The position numbers and the translations under genes were made by a program. A stretch of 64,000 nt of DNA, taken from NCBI RefSeq assembly GCF_009928425.1, contig NZ_JAABNS010000001.1, forward strand, positions 1,922,001 to 1,986,000, given 5' to 3'. Numbering within the stretch: the first letter of the stretch is position 1; each line of letters opens with the position of its first letter. The notes beneath the pieces are model-generated. The model worked only from the letters and a program-made list of their open reading frames with translations. It searched no databases and was not told the DNA's origin. This document shows, piece by piece, positions 1 to 8,867 of the stretch. The DNA comes from Pseudarthrobacter sp. ATCC 49987 (GTDB lineage: Bacteria; Actinomycetota; Actinomycetes; Actinomycetales; Micrococcaceae).

Positions 1-1
1 A

Positions 2-139
2 TCCGGCATAGTCCGGAGCTACCCGGAGATCGATGCCGCCCAATGGACACCGGAGACCGAAGCCCGCATCAAGCTGGTGGGTGGCCAACTGCCGATCCTC
101 GACGCGCTCATCCAGCACCTGGCGGGCCCGGGCACCTGA
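2..139 (+). CDS. 3' end of an unrecognised protein (partial)
   Basis: An open frame enters from the left edge and stops with TGA at 137-139, giving about 45 C-terminal residues (ending ALIQHLAGPGT). The codons have the G/C-rich third positions expected here. There is no recognisable motif, so no function is assigned. It is followed by 111 bases before the next gene on the same strand. Confidence 0.5.
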   Translation, partial: SGIVRSYPEIDAAQWTPETEARIKLVGGQLPILDALIQHLAGPGT

Positions 140-250
140 CCGGCGGCACCCGATAACCTCTTCCGCTCCCGCATCCCATTGATGGTCCGGCACCACAGTG
201 CCATTCTTGGGAAATCCGAATCATTCGGGCAGCGAACGAAGGGAAATGCG

Positions 251-580
251 ATGCCGCTCTATCTTTCGAAGTTCAGCTACACCCCTGAGACCTGGGCCAG
301 GATGATCACCAATCCCGAAGACCGCGGGAAAGCCGCCCAGGCATACATCGAATCGGTCGGAGGAAAGCTCCACGGCTTCTGGTACGCGTTCGGCACCCAC
401 GACGGGTACAACCTCTGGGAGGCCCCTGACAACGTCTCCATGGCCGCGGTGGCACTGGCAATCACCGGAGGCGGTGCTCTGAGTTCGTTGGAAACGACCG
501 TACTGTTGAGCGTCGACGAAACACTGGAGGCCCTGCGGATGGCCGGAGAGGTGAAGTACCGGGCCCCCGGCACCAGATAG
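251..580 (+). CDS. GYD-domain small protein
   Basis: A 109-residue protein starting MPLYLSKFSYTPETW, with the layout of the GYD family (a small alpha/beta ferredoxin-like fold). It contains the diagnostic stretch WYAFGTHDGYNLWEAPDN and then a helix with small residues. The ATG at 251 is preferred because family similarity begins there; an upstream in-frame ATG at 179 would add residues unlike the family. The biochemical role of GYD proteins is not known. It lies 23 bases upstream of a membrane protein gene on the same strand, so the two may be co-transcribed. Confidence 0.8.
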   Translation: MPLYLSKFSYTPETWARMITNPEDRGKAAQAYIESVGGKLHGFWYAFGTHDGYNLWEAPDNVSMAAVALAITGGGALSSLETTVLLSVDETLEALRMAGEVKYRAPGTR

Positions 581-603
581 GACCAACCACAGAGAGGCCT
601 TCG

Positions 604-1128
604 ATGAATGCCACCGAGCCGACGGGGCGGCGTGAACCGACTGCCCGCCAACGCGCCGAGAGCCTCAAGGAGCGCGTCTACATCAGCTTCACCAGCCTGG
701 CTGTGGTGCTGGCCCTTCGGAGCCACGCGGACGAGACAACGCCAGGCGCAGCAGCGGCAACCCTCAGCATCGTGGTGGTCGGTTCCCTGCTGGGGATCTT
801 CGTCGCCGATTTGCTGAGCCATCTGACGGTCCACGCAAAACTTCCCAGCGGTCGCGAACTCAATCACATGATCGCCGTCAGCACCGAGGCCCTCAGCGTG
901 CTGGTGACACCGCTCCTGCTCCTCACGGCAGCCGGCCTGGGACTCTGGTCGACGGCTGTGGCACTTCAATGGGCAGTGGTGGTTCTCGTTGTGACCCTCC
1001 TCGTCATCGGATACCTCGCAATCCGGCGGCTCGAGCTGCCGGTGCACCTCAAAGCCGTGATTGTGCTCGCTGAAGTGGTGTTGAGCATGGTGGTGATCGG
1101 GCTCGAGTTGCTGGCCCACAATCTCTGA
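604..1128 (+). CDS. conserved small integral membrane protein
   Basis: A 174-residue protein. A charged N-terminus (about residues 1-30) is followed by four likely membrane helices, roughly at 30-42, 52-72, 95-135 and 150-172, separated by short polar loops (HAKLPSGRELNH is one). No catalytic motif is visible and I do not recognise a named family. It sits directly after the GYD-domain gene with a 23-base gap, so it may be the second gene of a small operon. The function is unknown. Confidence 0.7.
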   Translation: MNATEPTGRREPTARQRAESLKERVYISFTSLAVVLALRSHADETTPGAAAATLSIVVVGSLLGIFVADLLSHLTVHAKLPSGRELNHMIAVSTEALSVLVTPLLLLTAAGLGLWSTAVALQWAVVVLVVTLLVIGYLAIRRLELPVHLKAVIVLAEVVLSMVVIGLELLAHNL

Positions 1129-1261
1129 GGAATCACGCCTGAACCACCGCCCCCAGCACGACCGCGTTCCGTGCCAGGGAGCGGCCGGGATCAAGTGGGG
1201 TCTTCGATCGTTGGGTCAGGTAGCGGCCTGACACCCACCACCCCCAACCAAAGGAGACTGC

Positions 1262-1909
1262 TTGCTGATCGTGCTTACGGGAATTGACGGGTCGGGGAAA
1301 ACGACAGCGGCCCAAGCCCTTGTCGATGCCGCCCGCCAGACCGGGAACAGCGCCCTGTTTCTGCCCAACTATGCGGGTCGCCGGAGGATGTCTCTGATGA
1401 GTGCCGCGCTGGGCGTCCGTATGCCCGCGCGGCTTGCAGATTTCATTGAGACGGCAGTCCGCACATTCAACGTCCTGAATTCACACCGCCGCGCCTGGCG
1501 TTTTCAGGGCTTGGCGGTCATGGATCGGCACCTTCACTGTCAGCTCGCGCTGCGCAAGATGCACGGAATTCCCAGGGGACGTTTCCTGCCCTTCCTGATC
1601 AGGACACTCCCCCAACCTGACCTGGTCATTTACCTGGATGTTGACCCCCACGAGGCGCACGCCAGGGTAGTCGCGCGGGGTACCGATTCCGAGCGCCTCG
1701 AGGATCTGGAGTGCCTGCGCGGCGCCTATCAATCACTTCCCGAATTCTGCCGTTTCACCAGCATCACAGCCGACGGGCTGCCCTCCGAGGTGCTCTCCCG
1801 GCTGCAGACAGCCCTCGCGACGGCCAGCGGAAGGCAGGCCGGGGAGCCCGCCCCGGGAAATCCTGCCCGCACCAATTCACACAGCAGTTTCACAGGGAAG
1901 CGCTATTGA
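1262..1909 (+). CDS. thymidylate kinase-like nucleotide kinase
   Basis: A 215-residue P-loop kinase. The Walker A motif GIDGSGKTT is at residues 8-16, the DRH motif (VMDRHLHCQ) is near residue 80, and the hydrophobic strand LVIYLDVDP lies near residue 122, as in dTMP kinases. The substrate is inferred; many actinobacterial members act outside the main dTMP pathway. The start is the TTG at 1262, 7 to 8 bases after the ribosome-binding sequence AAGGAG, because the P-loop strand begins immediately (MLIVLTGIDG). The C-terminal 40 residues are hydrophilic and probably disordered. Confidence 0.75.
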   Translation: MLIVLTGIDGSGKTTAAQALVDAARQTGNSALFLPNYAGRRRMSLMSAALGVRMPARLADFIETAVRTFNVLNSHRRAWRFQGLAVMDRHLHCQLALRKMHGIPRGRFLPFLIRTLPQPDLVIYLDVDPHEAHARVVARGTDSERLEDLECLRGAYQSLPEFCRFTSITADGLPSEVLSRLQTALATASGRQAGEPAPGNPARTNSHSSFTGKRY

Positions 1910-2047
1910 AGTTACAGCCGGAACAACAAGAATGGTCGTAACTGATAGTGGTATTCGCGGATTCAATGGTGACCGCGGCGTGCCGGGCGTCAGTGGCGAG
2001 CGTCTTGATTATTCGACTTGAAACCGACTAATGACGGGTTTCCCAGC

Positions 2048-3181
2048 ATGTTGACTCTGCGCAAACACGTACTTGCTTCAGTCATCGCTGTGATGCTGCT
2101 GTCCGCGACGGCCTGTACTTCAGAGTCAGCGGCCGGGGCCCCCGTAGGGTTTCCGTCCGACGGCGTGACCAGCGTCCCAACCAGTAAATCCACGGGCCCC
2201 AGCGGCCCAACCAGCAAGTCAACGGCCTCCAGCGCCGCGGCTCCCCGGCTTGAGCCTGCGGGCGGGGTGGATGCGCGGGCGGTGCTGGAGGCGTTCAAGG
2301 GCCGGGCCATGGTCGCTCATCTGGAGGCGCTGCAGCGCATTGCTGATGACAATGGCGGCAACCGTGCGTCCGGGACGTCCGGGTATGAGGCATCCGCCCG
2401 CTACGTCGAGGAGCAGCTGCGCGCTGCCGGGTACAACCCCGTCCGGCAGACCTTCACGTTCCGCGGCGAGGGCAGGAGCCGGAAACAGGTGGAGAGCTTC
2501 AACATCCTCGCCGACACCGGCGGCAGCGCCGAGAACACCGTGGTGGTGGGCGGCCACCTGGACTCCGTGCCCGAGGGCCCGGGGATCAACGACAACGGCT
2601 CCGGGGTCGCGGCCATCCTTGAGATCGCCAAGTGGATGAAGGAGACCGGGACCACTCCGGTGAACAGGGTCCGGTTTGCGTTCTGGGGCGGCGAGGAGGA
2701 CGGCCTCTACGGCTCCCAGCACTACGTCGATGAACTCAGCAAGGCCGAGAAAGCCCAGACCGCGGCGAACCTGAACGTGGACATGATGGCTTCCCCGAAC
2801 GGGGTGCGGTCCATCCACGACGGTGACGGCTCGGATTTCGGTCACGCCGGGCCGAATGGCTCGAAGCAGATCGAAGACGTCTTCTTCCGCTTCTTCCAGG
2901 AGAACTCGCTGCCGGCGGAAACCACGCCCTTTGACGGCGGCTCCGACTACGACGCGTTCCTGCAGGCCGGCATTCCAGGCGGCGGACTGTTCAGCGGGGA
3001 CGTGGAATCAAAGACCCAGGCCCAGGTGCAGTCCTATGGCGGAGAGGTGGGCAAGAAGCTCGATTCCTGCTACCACAAGGCCTGCGACAACCTCAAGAAC
3101 ACCGACGCGGACCTGCTCAAGGAAATGTCCGGAGCTCTGGCGTACGCCACCGCAACGTACGCACTCGCGCCGCGGGGCTGA
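2048..3181 (+). CDS. M28-family metallopeptidase lipoprotein
   Basis: A 377-residue secreted aminopeptidase-type protein. The start at 2048 gives a clean lipoprotein signal: KH, a hydrophobic stretch, then the lipobox LSATAC with the cysteine as the lipidation site. A Ser/Thr/Pro-rich linker follows (about residues 25-60). The M28 zinc ligands are visible in order: GGHLDSVPEGPGINDNGSG (His and Asp), GGEEDGLYGS (Glu-Glu), NVDMMAS (Asp) and, near the C-terminus, YHKACDN (His). These ligands mark a two-zinc peptidase active outside the membrane. An in-frame TTG at 2018 would add ten residues ahead of the signal and is less likely. Confidence 0.88.
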   Translation: MLTLRKHVLASVIAVMLLSATACTSESAAGAPVGFPSDGVTSVPTSKSTGPSGPTSKSTASSAAAPRLEPAGGVDARAVLEAFKGRAMVAHLEALQRIADDNGGNRASGTSGYEASARYVEEQLRAAGYNPVRQTFTFRGEGRSRKQVESFNILADTGGSAENTVVVGGHLDSVPEGPGINDNGSGVAAILEIAKWMKETGTTPVNRVRFAFWGGEEDGLYGSQHYVDELSKAEKAQTAANLNVDMMASPNGVRSIHDGDGSDFGHAGPNGSKQIEDVFFRFFQENSLPAETTPFDGGSDYDAFLQAGIPGGGLFSGDVESKTQAQVQSYGGEVGKKLDSCYHKACDNLKNTDADLLKEMSGALAYATATYALAPRG

Positions 3182-3269
3182 GATCCCGGCGTGGCTGGCC
3201 ACGGCGGGACCTCCGCAGGATGATTTCCGCCACCCATGGCCCGCATCCGGGCCGAGCAGGTACAACTGA

Positions 3270-4567
3270 GTGATGACGACCTCACCCTTGGCGCCCGGCC
3301 CCGGGAGGCGCCGTGGCCGGCTTCCGGACACGGACACCGTTCTGGACACGGGATTGTTTGTCTTCGGTGGGGTGGCCGCCGTCTGGCTCGCGACGATACT
3401 TCTTCAGGAGACGCTGCAGTGGGGCAGGTTGTGGTTCTCGATAGTCTTCTGGGCCGTCCTGGCGTATCTGGTCCTTCCCCGGGTTCATCGGATCCTGACC
3501 CGGATCTACCTTCCGGATTACTTCATTGGCCGTGCCGGACCAGCGACGGACTGCTCGGGGACCCGGTCAACGTGGCCTTGCTCGCAACGGAAGATCAGGT
3601 TCGCGCCGCCATGCTCCGGGCAGGCTGGACCCAGGCCGACGACGTCGATCTGCGCAGCAGCCGTCGGATAGTCGTCTCCACCCTCACGCGCCGGAGCTAC
3701 GACGAGGCGCCTGTCAGCCCCCTGTTCCTCTTTGGCCGCCAGCAGGATTTTGCCTATCAGCAGGAAGTCGACGGGAACCCAGGCAAGCGGCACCACATCC
3801 GATTCTGGCGCTGTCCGCCAGGGTGGGTTCTGCCGGGCGGCGCCAGGGTCGATTGGCTGGCGGCCGGAACGTATGACCGCGCGGTGGGACTGTCGCTGTT
3901 CACGCTCCAGATTACACACAAGATCGAGGAAAACACCGACGAGGAAAGGGACTTTGTCCTGGGCTCGTTGCAGCAGGCCGTGCCCGAAGCCGAAGTCGCC
4001 GTCATCCGGGATTTTTCGACGGGCTACCACACGCGCAATGGCGGGGGTGACACGATTTCCACCGACGGCCACCTGCCCGTCGTCGACCTTACGCACGTCA
4101 GCGCCGGCCCGGCGGACAGGCCCCGCACGCGGACGGACATTAGGAACAGGCGCCCTGCCCCGACCCTGTTCGGCGGTTTCCTCGTGTTCCTCCGGGGTAC
4201 CGCGGCCCTCCTCCTGGCCGCGTCGTTGCTGCTGGGCGGCGCCTCCGGCGCGGCTGCCGGATCGGCAGGCGGGCTGTCGCCGGCTGCTGCCACGGTCATC
4301 GCGGTCTTTGGCGTCGGGGAGATCCTGCTGGCATGGTTCATCTTCCAGGGCGAAAACCGTTCACGGGTCACGGCCATGCTTCTCAGCGTTGTGGCCATCA
4401 TCGTCCAGGCGGCGGACGTGCTCAACGGCGGCCCCCGCGTTGCTTTGGAGACGAACCTGGTGGGCCTGTCCCTGGACATCCTGCTCATCATCGCCCTCTC
4501 CAGCCAGCGATCCCGCACGTTTGCACGGAACCACGGCAGGGCTTCAGTTCTGTTGGAACAGGTGTGA
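3270..4567 (+). pseudogene. LssY C-terminal-domain membrane protein, frameshifted
   Basis: The protein starts at the GTG/ATG pair 3270/3273 with two N-terminal membrane helices (VLDTGLFVFGGVAAVW, WFSIVFWAVLAYLVLP) and reads to PDYFIGR. The frame then changes near 3534-3537. Adding one C (GCCCGG instead of GCCGG) joins it to RTSDGLLGDPVNVALLATE and the whole LssY C-terminal domain, then four more membrane helices to the stop at 4567. The homology on both sides is continuous, so this is either a one-base lesion or a sequencing error in a C/G run. The intact protein would have about 432 residues. The last 24 bases overlap rhaB, which converges. Confidence 0.75.
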
Positions 4568-6043
4568 CGCGGGCCGCGGCCCGTTCGTCGGCACTGCCGG
4601 CTCGTACCGTTCCAGGGCCGTGCCGCCGGCCAGAAGCTGCCTGAGTCCGGCCAGTCCCCCGCGGACGGTGCCCGCGGCACGGGCCTGGACCAGCACGTTG
4701 CCAAGGGCGGTGGCTTCGACCGGACCCGCAATGACGGGCCTGCCGGTGGCGTCGGCGGTGAGCTGGCATAAGAGCCTGTTTTGCGAGCCGCCACCCACAA
4801 TATGGACGACGTCGATGTCCCGGCCGGCGAGTCGTTCGGCGTCGCGAATGGTCCGGGCATAGCCGGCGGCGAGGCTGTCCATGATGCAGCGGACGATCGC
4901 CGCAGGCTCGTCCCGCAGGTCGGCGCCGGCTTCACTTGCTGCAGCGCGGATCCGCTCCGGCATGTTGCCGGGCGCCGTGAAGCCCGGGTCGCCGGCGTTG
5001 ACCAGGGGGCCGCCGGCCGGCAATGCCGCAGCGCCGTCCAACAGTTCGGCCAGCGAAAGCATGCGGCCCCCGGCAGTCCAGGCGCGCTGGCATTCGCTCA
5101 GCAGCCAGAGCCCGCCGGCATTGCGCAGGTACCGGATGGTCCCGTCGATGCCGCGTTCATTGGTGAAGTTCGCCAGCCGGCTCGCCTCCGTCAGGACCGG
5201 GTGCCTGGGTTCCACCCCCACCAGGGACCACGTGCCGGAGGAGATGTAGGCGAAGTCCTCCGTCTGCGCGGGGGCTGCCGCAACAGCCGAAGCGGTGTCG
5301 TGCGAACCAACCGCGACCACCGTGGTCTCCTGAGGCAGTCCCGTCTGCGCGGCCATGGACGGGAGAAGCGTGCCGATGGTTTCGCCGGGCTGGATCAGTG
5401 GCGGGAACAGATCCGGGGGCAGCTCCAGGGCGGTGAGGAACTCCGTGGCCCACTCCCCTGCGACGGCATCGAAGAGTCCCGTGGTGGAGGCATTCGTAAC
5501 TTCGGTGCGGCGCTGGCCGGTCAGGAAGAACGCGATCAGGTCCGGAATGAGCAGGGCCTGGATGCCGTGGAGGTCCGCTTCGCTGGCGAGCTGGTAGATC
5601 GTGTTGAATTCCAGGAACTGCAGCCCGGTGGTCGCGTAGAGGCGCGCCGGGTCCAGGCGCTGGTGGACCTTTTCCACGGCGCCGCGGCTCCGGTCGTCCC
5701 GGTAGCTGTAGGACTGTGCCGCCAGTTCGCCGGCGGCGTTCACCCGCCCGTAATCCACGGCCCAGGTGTCGATGCCGATGCTCGCGATCCGTTCCCCGCG
5801 CTGCTTGGCCGTCGTGGCGGCAGCCGCCAACCCGGTGAGCACCTCCGTGAACAGTGCGTCGAAATCCCAGCGCAGGCCGCCGTCGGACTCCACCACCCCG
5901 TTGGGGAACCGGTGGACGGTTTCCAGCACCACCGCCGGGTTCCCGGCTTCACGGGTGATCCGGCCCAGAATGACCCGTCCGGAGGAGGCCCCAATATCGA
6001 CAGCGGCGAACACCGTGCCGGCCGTGGATGGTGCGTCTGTCAT
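4544..6043 (-). CDS. rhaB: rhamnulokinase
   Basis: A 499-residue FGGY-family sugar kinase that phosphorylates L-rhamnulose in L-rhamnose breakdown. The N-terminal ATPase motif AVDIGASSGRVILG (residues 14-27), the substrate-side IGIDTWAVDYG and the C-terminal HIVGGGSQNRLLCQLTAD signature are all present. Length and order fit RhaB. Its ATG overlaps the stop of the upstream aldolase/dehydrogenase remnant by 4 bases (ATGA), so they formed one operon. The upstream partner is broken, and a rhamnose isomerase remnant lies near 28.8 kb, so the pathway encoded in this window is incomplete even though rhaB looks intact. Confidence 0.92.
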   Translation of the reverse strand: MTDAPSTAGTVFAAVDIGASSGRVILGRITREAGNPAVVLETVHRFPNGVVESDGGLRWDFDALFTEVLTGLAAAATTAKQRGERIASIGIDTWAVDYGRVNAAGELAAQSYSYRDDRSRGAVEKVHQRLDPARLYATTGLQFLEFNTIYQLASEADLHGIQALLIPDLIAFFLTGQRRTEVTNASTTGLFDAVAGEWATEFLTALELPPDLFPPLIQPGETIGTLLPSMAAQTGLPQETTVVAVGSHDTASAVAAAPAQTEDFAYISSGTWSLVGVEPRHPVLTEASRLANFTNERGIDGTIRYLRNAGGLWLLSECQRAWTAGGRMLSLAELLDGAAALPAGGPLVNAGDPGFTAPGNMPERIRAAASEAGADLRDEPAAIVRCIMDSLAAGYARTIRDAERLAGRDIDVVHIVGGGSQNRLLCQLTADATGRPVIAGPVEATALGNVLVQARAAGTVRGGLAGLRQLLAGGTALERYEPAVPTNGPRPASHLFQQN

Positions 6044-6970
6044 CGGAGGAAGGCGGTGGCGACGCCGGCGTCCACCGGGATGTGCAGTCCGGTGGTGCGC
6101 GAGAGTTCGCTGCCGGTGAGGACGGCGACGGCGTTCGCGACGTTTTCCGGCAGGACCTCGCGCTTGAGGAGGGTGCGCTGGGCGTAGTACTTGCCCAGGT
6201 CCTGCTCGTCCACGCCGTACACGGCGGCGCGCTTGGCGCCCCAGTCTCCGGCGAAGATCCCGGAACCGCGGACGACGCCGTCGGGGTTGATCCCGTTGAC
6301 ACGGATGCCGTATTCACCCAGTTCCGCTGCGAGCAGACGGACCTGGTGGGCCTGGTCGGCCTTGGTGGCGGAGTAGGCGATGTTGTTCGGGCCGGCGAAG
6401 ACGGAGTTCTTCGAGGAGATGTACACAATGTCCCCGCCCATACCCTGGTCGATGAGGACCCGGCTGCGGCCTTGGAGACCAGGAAGGAGCCCTTGGCCAT
6501 GACGTTGTGCTGCAGGTCCCAGTCCTGTTCGGTGGTCTCCAGGAGCGGTTTGGAGATGGACAGTCCGGCGTTGTTGACCACCAGATGGCGACGTCGGAGC
6601 CGCCGAGCACCGCCGCGGCGGCCCGGGCGCTGTCGAGTTTGAGGTCCGCGATGACGACGCAGGCGCCTTCGGCCGCGAGCCGGGTGGCGATGGCTTTGCC
6701 GATGCCCGACGCCGCTCCCGTCACCAGGGCAATGCGGGTGGCGTGGGATTTGGGCCGGGGCATCCGGGCCAGCTTGGCTTCCTCCAGTGCCCAGTATTCG
6801 ATCCGGAACTTCTCGGATTCCTCGATGGGGGCGTAGGTGGAGATGGCCTCGGCTCCGCGCATCACGTTGATCGCGTTGAGGTAGTACTCCCCGGCCACCC
6901 GGGCGGTCTGCTTGTCCTTGCCGTAGGAAAACATCCCGACGCCGGGGACCAGGACGATGGCGCGAGGGCG
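6040..6970 (-). pseudogene. rhamnulose-1-phosphate aldolase/short-chain dehydrogenase, decayed
   Basis: Only the end of the aldolase part and a broken dehydrogenase part remain. The reading starts near 6970 with IVLVPGVGMFSYGKDKQTAR, passes EYYLNAINVMRGAEA and the NAD-binding TGAASGIGKAIATRL, then stops making sense after GGSDVA near 6588. There about 85 bases are missing and the frame changes to LVVNNAGLSISKPLLETT. A second frame change at 6459-6464 (one base short in a C/G run) leads into GGDIVYISSKNSVFAGPNN and the normal C-terminus DAGVATAFLR. The N-terminal aldolase domain, about 400 residues in the family, is gone and is replaced by an unrelated 5' fragment. Confidence 0.85.
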
Positions 6971-7344
6971 GCGAGCCGGGCACACCACCGGAACCTCCAC
7001 GTCGTCGGCTCCGCCGTTGCCTCCTCCGATCCGGGCATCGCAGCGCGCCGGGCCATCCAGCCGGCCATATTGGCAAGCATCGACGGCAGCAGCGGCGTCC
7101 ACAGCACCCGAAGCGGCGAGTGGGAGGTCAGGCCGCCCCACGAATACGCCTCACGGTGCCGGCCACGGGCGTCGGTGGTCCGGTAGAACCCTGCGATGCG
7201 GTCCCCCGCGACCCTCGTTGGCTTCATATCGCCGAGCAGGGCCTCCGGCGGTGTGCCACCCACACCGTGCACCCGGATCTCCGTCAGGCCATCGAGGTTC
7301 ACCGCGTCGGGAACCAGTCCGGCCGAATCCCTGATGTCGCTCAT
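6965..7344 (-). pseudogene. 5' fragment of a large membrane protein fused to the aldolase remnant
   Basis: A frame from ATG 7344 reads MSDIRDSAGLVPDAVNLDG, then TEIRVHGVGGTPPEALLGD and FYRTTDARGRHREAYSWGGL, and enters the first membrane helix (LLPSMLANMAGWM). This resembles the N-terminus of a large, uncharacterised actinobacterial membrane protein carrying the HGVGGTPPE motif. Family similarity fades around 6970-7060, where the aldolase remnant begins in another frame. The rest of the gene is absent. No good ribosome-binding site precedes 7344. The junction looks like the endpoint of a deletion joining two unrelated genes. Confidence 0.6.
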
Positions 7345-7482
7345 CACGCCCACGCAATACCGTTGCCGGGCTCGCAAAATCCAGCATCATGATCTCCTGC
7401 CTCAGGGGGACGGCGCGGGGCTGAACTCGATACTGGACCTTGCCACTGCAGATTGCAATGGTGGCCCCTTGAGGGGTCCTGG

Positions 7483-8775
7483 CTACATCAGGGGCTGGCT
7501 GTGGTGGTCGGTGCCGCGCATGCGGACGGCCACGAGAATTCCCGACAGGGCCGTGAGTCCGGCGACGACGCCGACGGCGGCCGGAATGCCGAACGCGTCG
7601 GCGATGATCCCGGAGAGCAGCGCGCCGACAGCGAAGCCGCCGTCGCGCCAGAGACGGTAGATGCCGACGGACCGGGCCCGCCACTGGGGATGGGCGACGT
7701 CGCCGATGGCCGCAAGCAGGGTGGGGTACACCATCGCCGTGCCGAGGCCCAGGAGGACGGCGGCGGTCAGCCAGATCCCGAAGTCCTGGCCGACGGCGAT
7801 CATTCCCAGCGCGGCGGCCTGGACCAGCATGCCGACGACGATCAGCCATTTGCGCCCGTATTTGTCCGACAACGCCCCGGTGACGAGTTGCGCTGCACCC
7901 CAGACGGCGGGATAAACGGCGGCGAGAATGCCGATCTTTTCGATCGTCAGTCCGGCGGCGGCAAACAAGACGGGGAAGAGCCCCCAGGCGAGTCCGTCGT
8001 TAAGGTTGTTCACCATCCCGGCCTGGCTGACCGAGGACAGTGACTTGTCCCGGAAGCTGGTGAGGGTGAAGATTTCCCGGTTGCTCAGTTCGCCGTGGGC
8101 GTCCGCGTGGGCGGCCGTGTGATTGGCGGCCTCGAGCCTGGCGTGGCCTCTGGTTTCCTTCACGGCGAAGACCGACAGCCCGAGGCCCAGCGCGATGTAG
8201 GCGGCGCCGAGCAGGAAGGGTCCGGGGCGAAGGCCGTAGTTGGCGGCGATATAGCCGGTTGCAAGGGCGGTACCGGCGACGCCAAGGTAGCCGGCTGCTT
8301 CGTTCAGGCCCATGGCGAGTCCGCGTTTGGAAGGTCCAACGAGGTCCATTTTCATGACGACGGTGGTGGACCATGTAAGGCCCTGGCTAATGCCCAGGAT
8401 TACGTTGGCGGCAACGATCCAGCCCCAGCTCGGGCCCAGGATCAGCATCAGCGGGACCGGCAGGGCGATGATCCAGCCGGCGATCAGGACGGGTTTGCGG
8501 CCATAGCGGTCCGAGAGGGTACCGGCGAAGTAGTTGGTGGCGGCCTTGGCCAGGCCAAAGGCCAGGATGTAGGTCAGCGCGGACGTGTAGAGGTCCAGGT
8601 GGAAGACTTGCCCGGCCAGCAGCGGAAGCACGGTGCGTTCCTGGCCGAGGGTGCCGCCGACGAGAGCGTTGACGGCGACCAGGAGCATGAACTGCGCCAG
8701 GTTCTGCCGCAGCCCCAGCGTAATGCCGTTGCCGTGGCGCTGCTGCCGCAGTGAGTGGGTGTTGCCGGTGCTCAT
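7483..8775 (-). CDS. MFS transporter
   Basis: A 430-residue major facilitator with twelve likely membrane helices. The loop 2-3 signature GTLSDRYGRKPVLIAG (about residues 83-98) and its counterpart GALSDKYGRKWLIVVG in the second half are both present. The N-terminal tail is rich in Q/R/H. The substrate is unknown. It lies 92 bases downstream of a persulfide dioxygenase-rhodanese gene on the same strand, but a strong hairpin (8803-8834) separates them. A link to sulfur metabolism is therefore only a suggestion. Confidence 0.85.
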   Translation of the reverse strand: MSTGNTHSLRQQRHGNGITLGLRQNLAQFMLLVAVNALVGGTLGQERTVLPLLAGQVFHLDLYTSALTYILAFGLAKAATNYFAGTLSDRYGRKPVLIAGWIIALPVPLMLILGPSWGWIVAANVILGISQGLTWSTTVVMKMDLVGPSKRGLAMGLNEAAGYLGVAGTALATGYIAANYGLRPGPFLLGAAYIALGLGLSVFAVKETRGHARLEAANHTAAHADAHGELSNREIFTLTSFRDKSLSSVSQAGMVNNLNDGLAWGLFPVLFAAAGLTIEKIGILAAVYPAVWGAAQLVTGALSDKYGRKWLIVVGMLVQAAALGMIAVGQDFGIWLTAAVLLGLGTAMVYPTLLAAIGDVAHPQWRARSVGIYRLWRDGGFAVGALLSGIIADAFGIPAAVGVVAGLTALSGILVAVRMRGTDHHSQPLM

Positions 8776-8802
8776 GATGCTCCCGATGGTTGGGACAACG
8801 GA

Positions 8803-8834
8803 TGGCGGCGGCCCTGTTGCCAGGGCCGCCGCCA
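8803..8834 (-). terminator. hairpin between persulfide dioxygenase and MFS genes
   Basis: A 14-bp stem (GGCGGCGGCCCTG with its complement, closed by one more A-T pair) and a 4-base loop lie 34 bases after the stop of the persulfide dioxygenase gene. There is no long T-run, but the strength and position fit a transcription terminator or attenuator. Confidence 0.6.
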
Positions 8835-8867
8835 GGGGTGCCAGTCAGCTATTGCCGGCAGCGAGGG

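Noticed and set aside
4781..6187. A 468-codon open frame on the plus strand opposite rhaB
   Set aside because: It mirrors rhaB and has no motif or ribosome-binding site. Long antisense frames are expected in high-GC coding DNA.
7355..7390. A short gene starting at ATG 7390 (MMLDFASPATVLRG)
   Set aside because: It has a fair ribosome-binding site, but its frame only overlaps the membrane protein fragment and shows no coding pattern beyond 15 residues.
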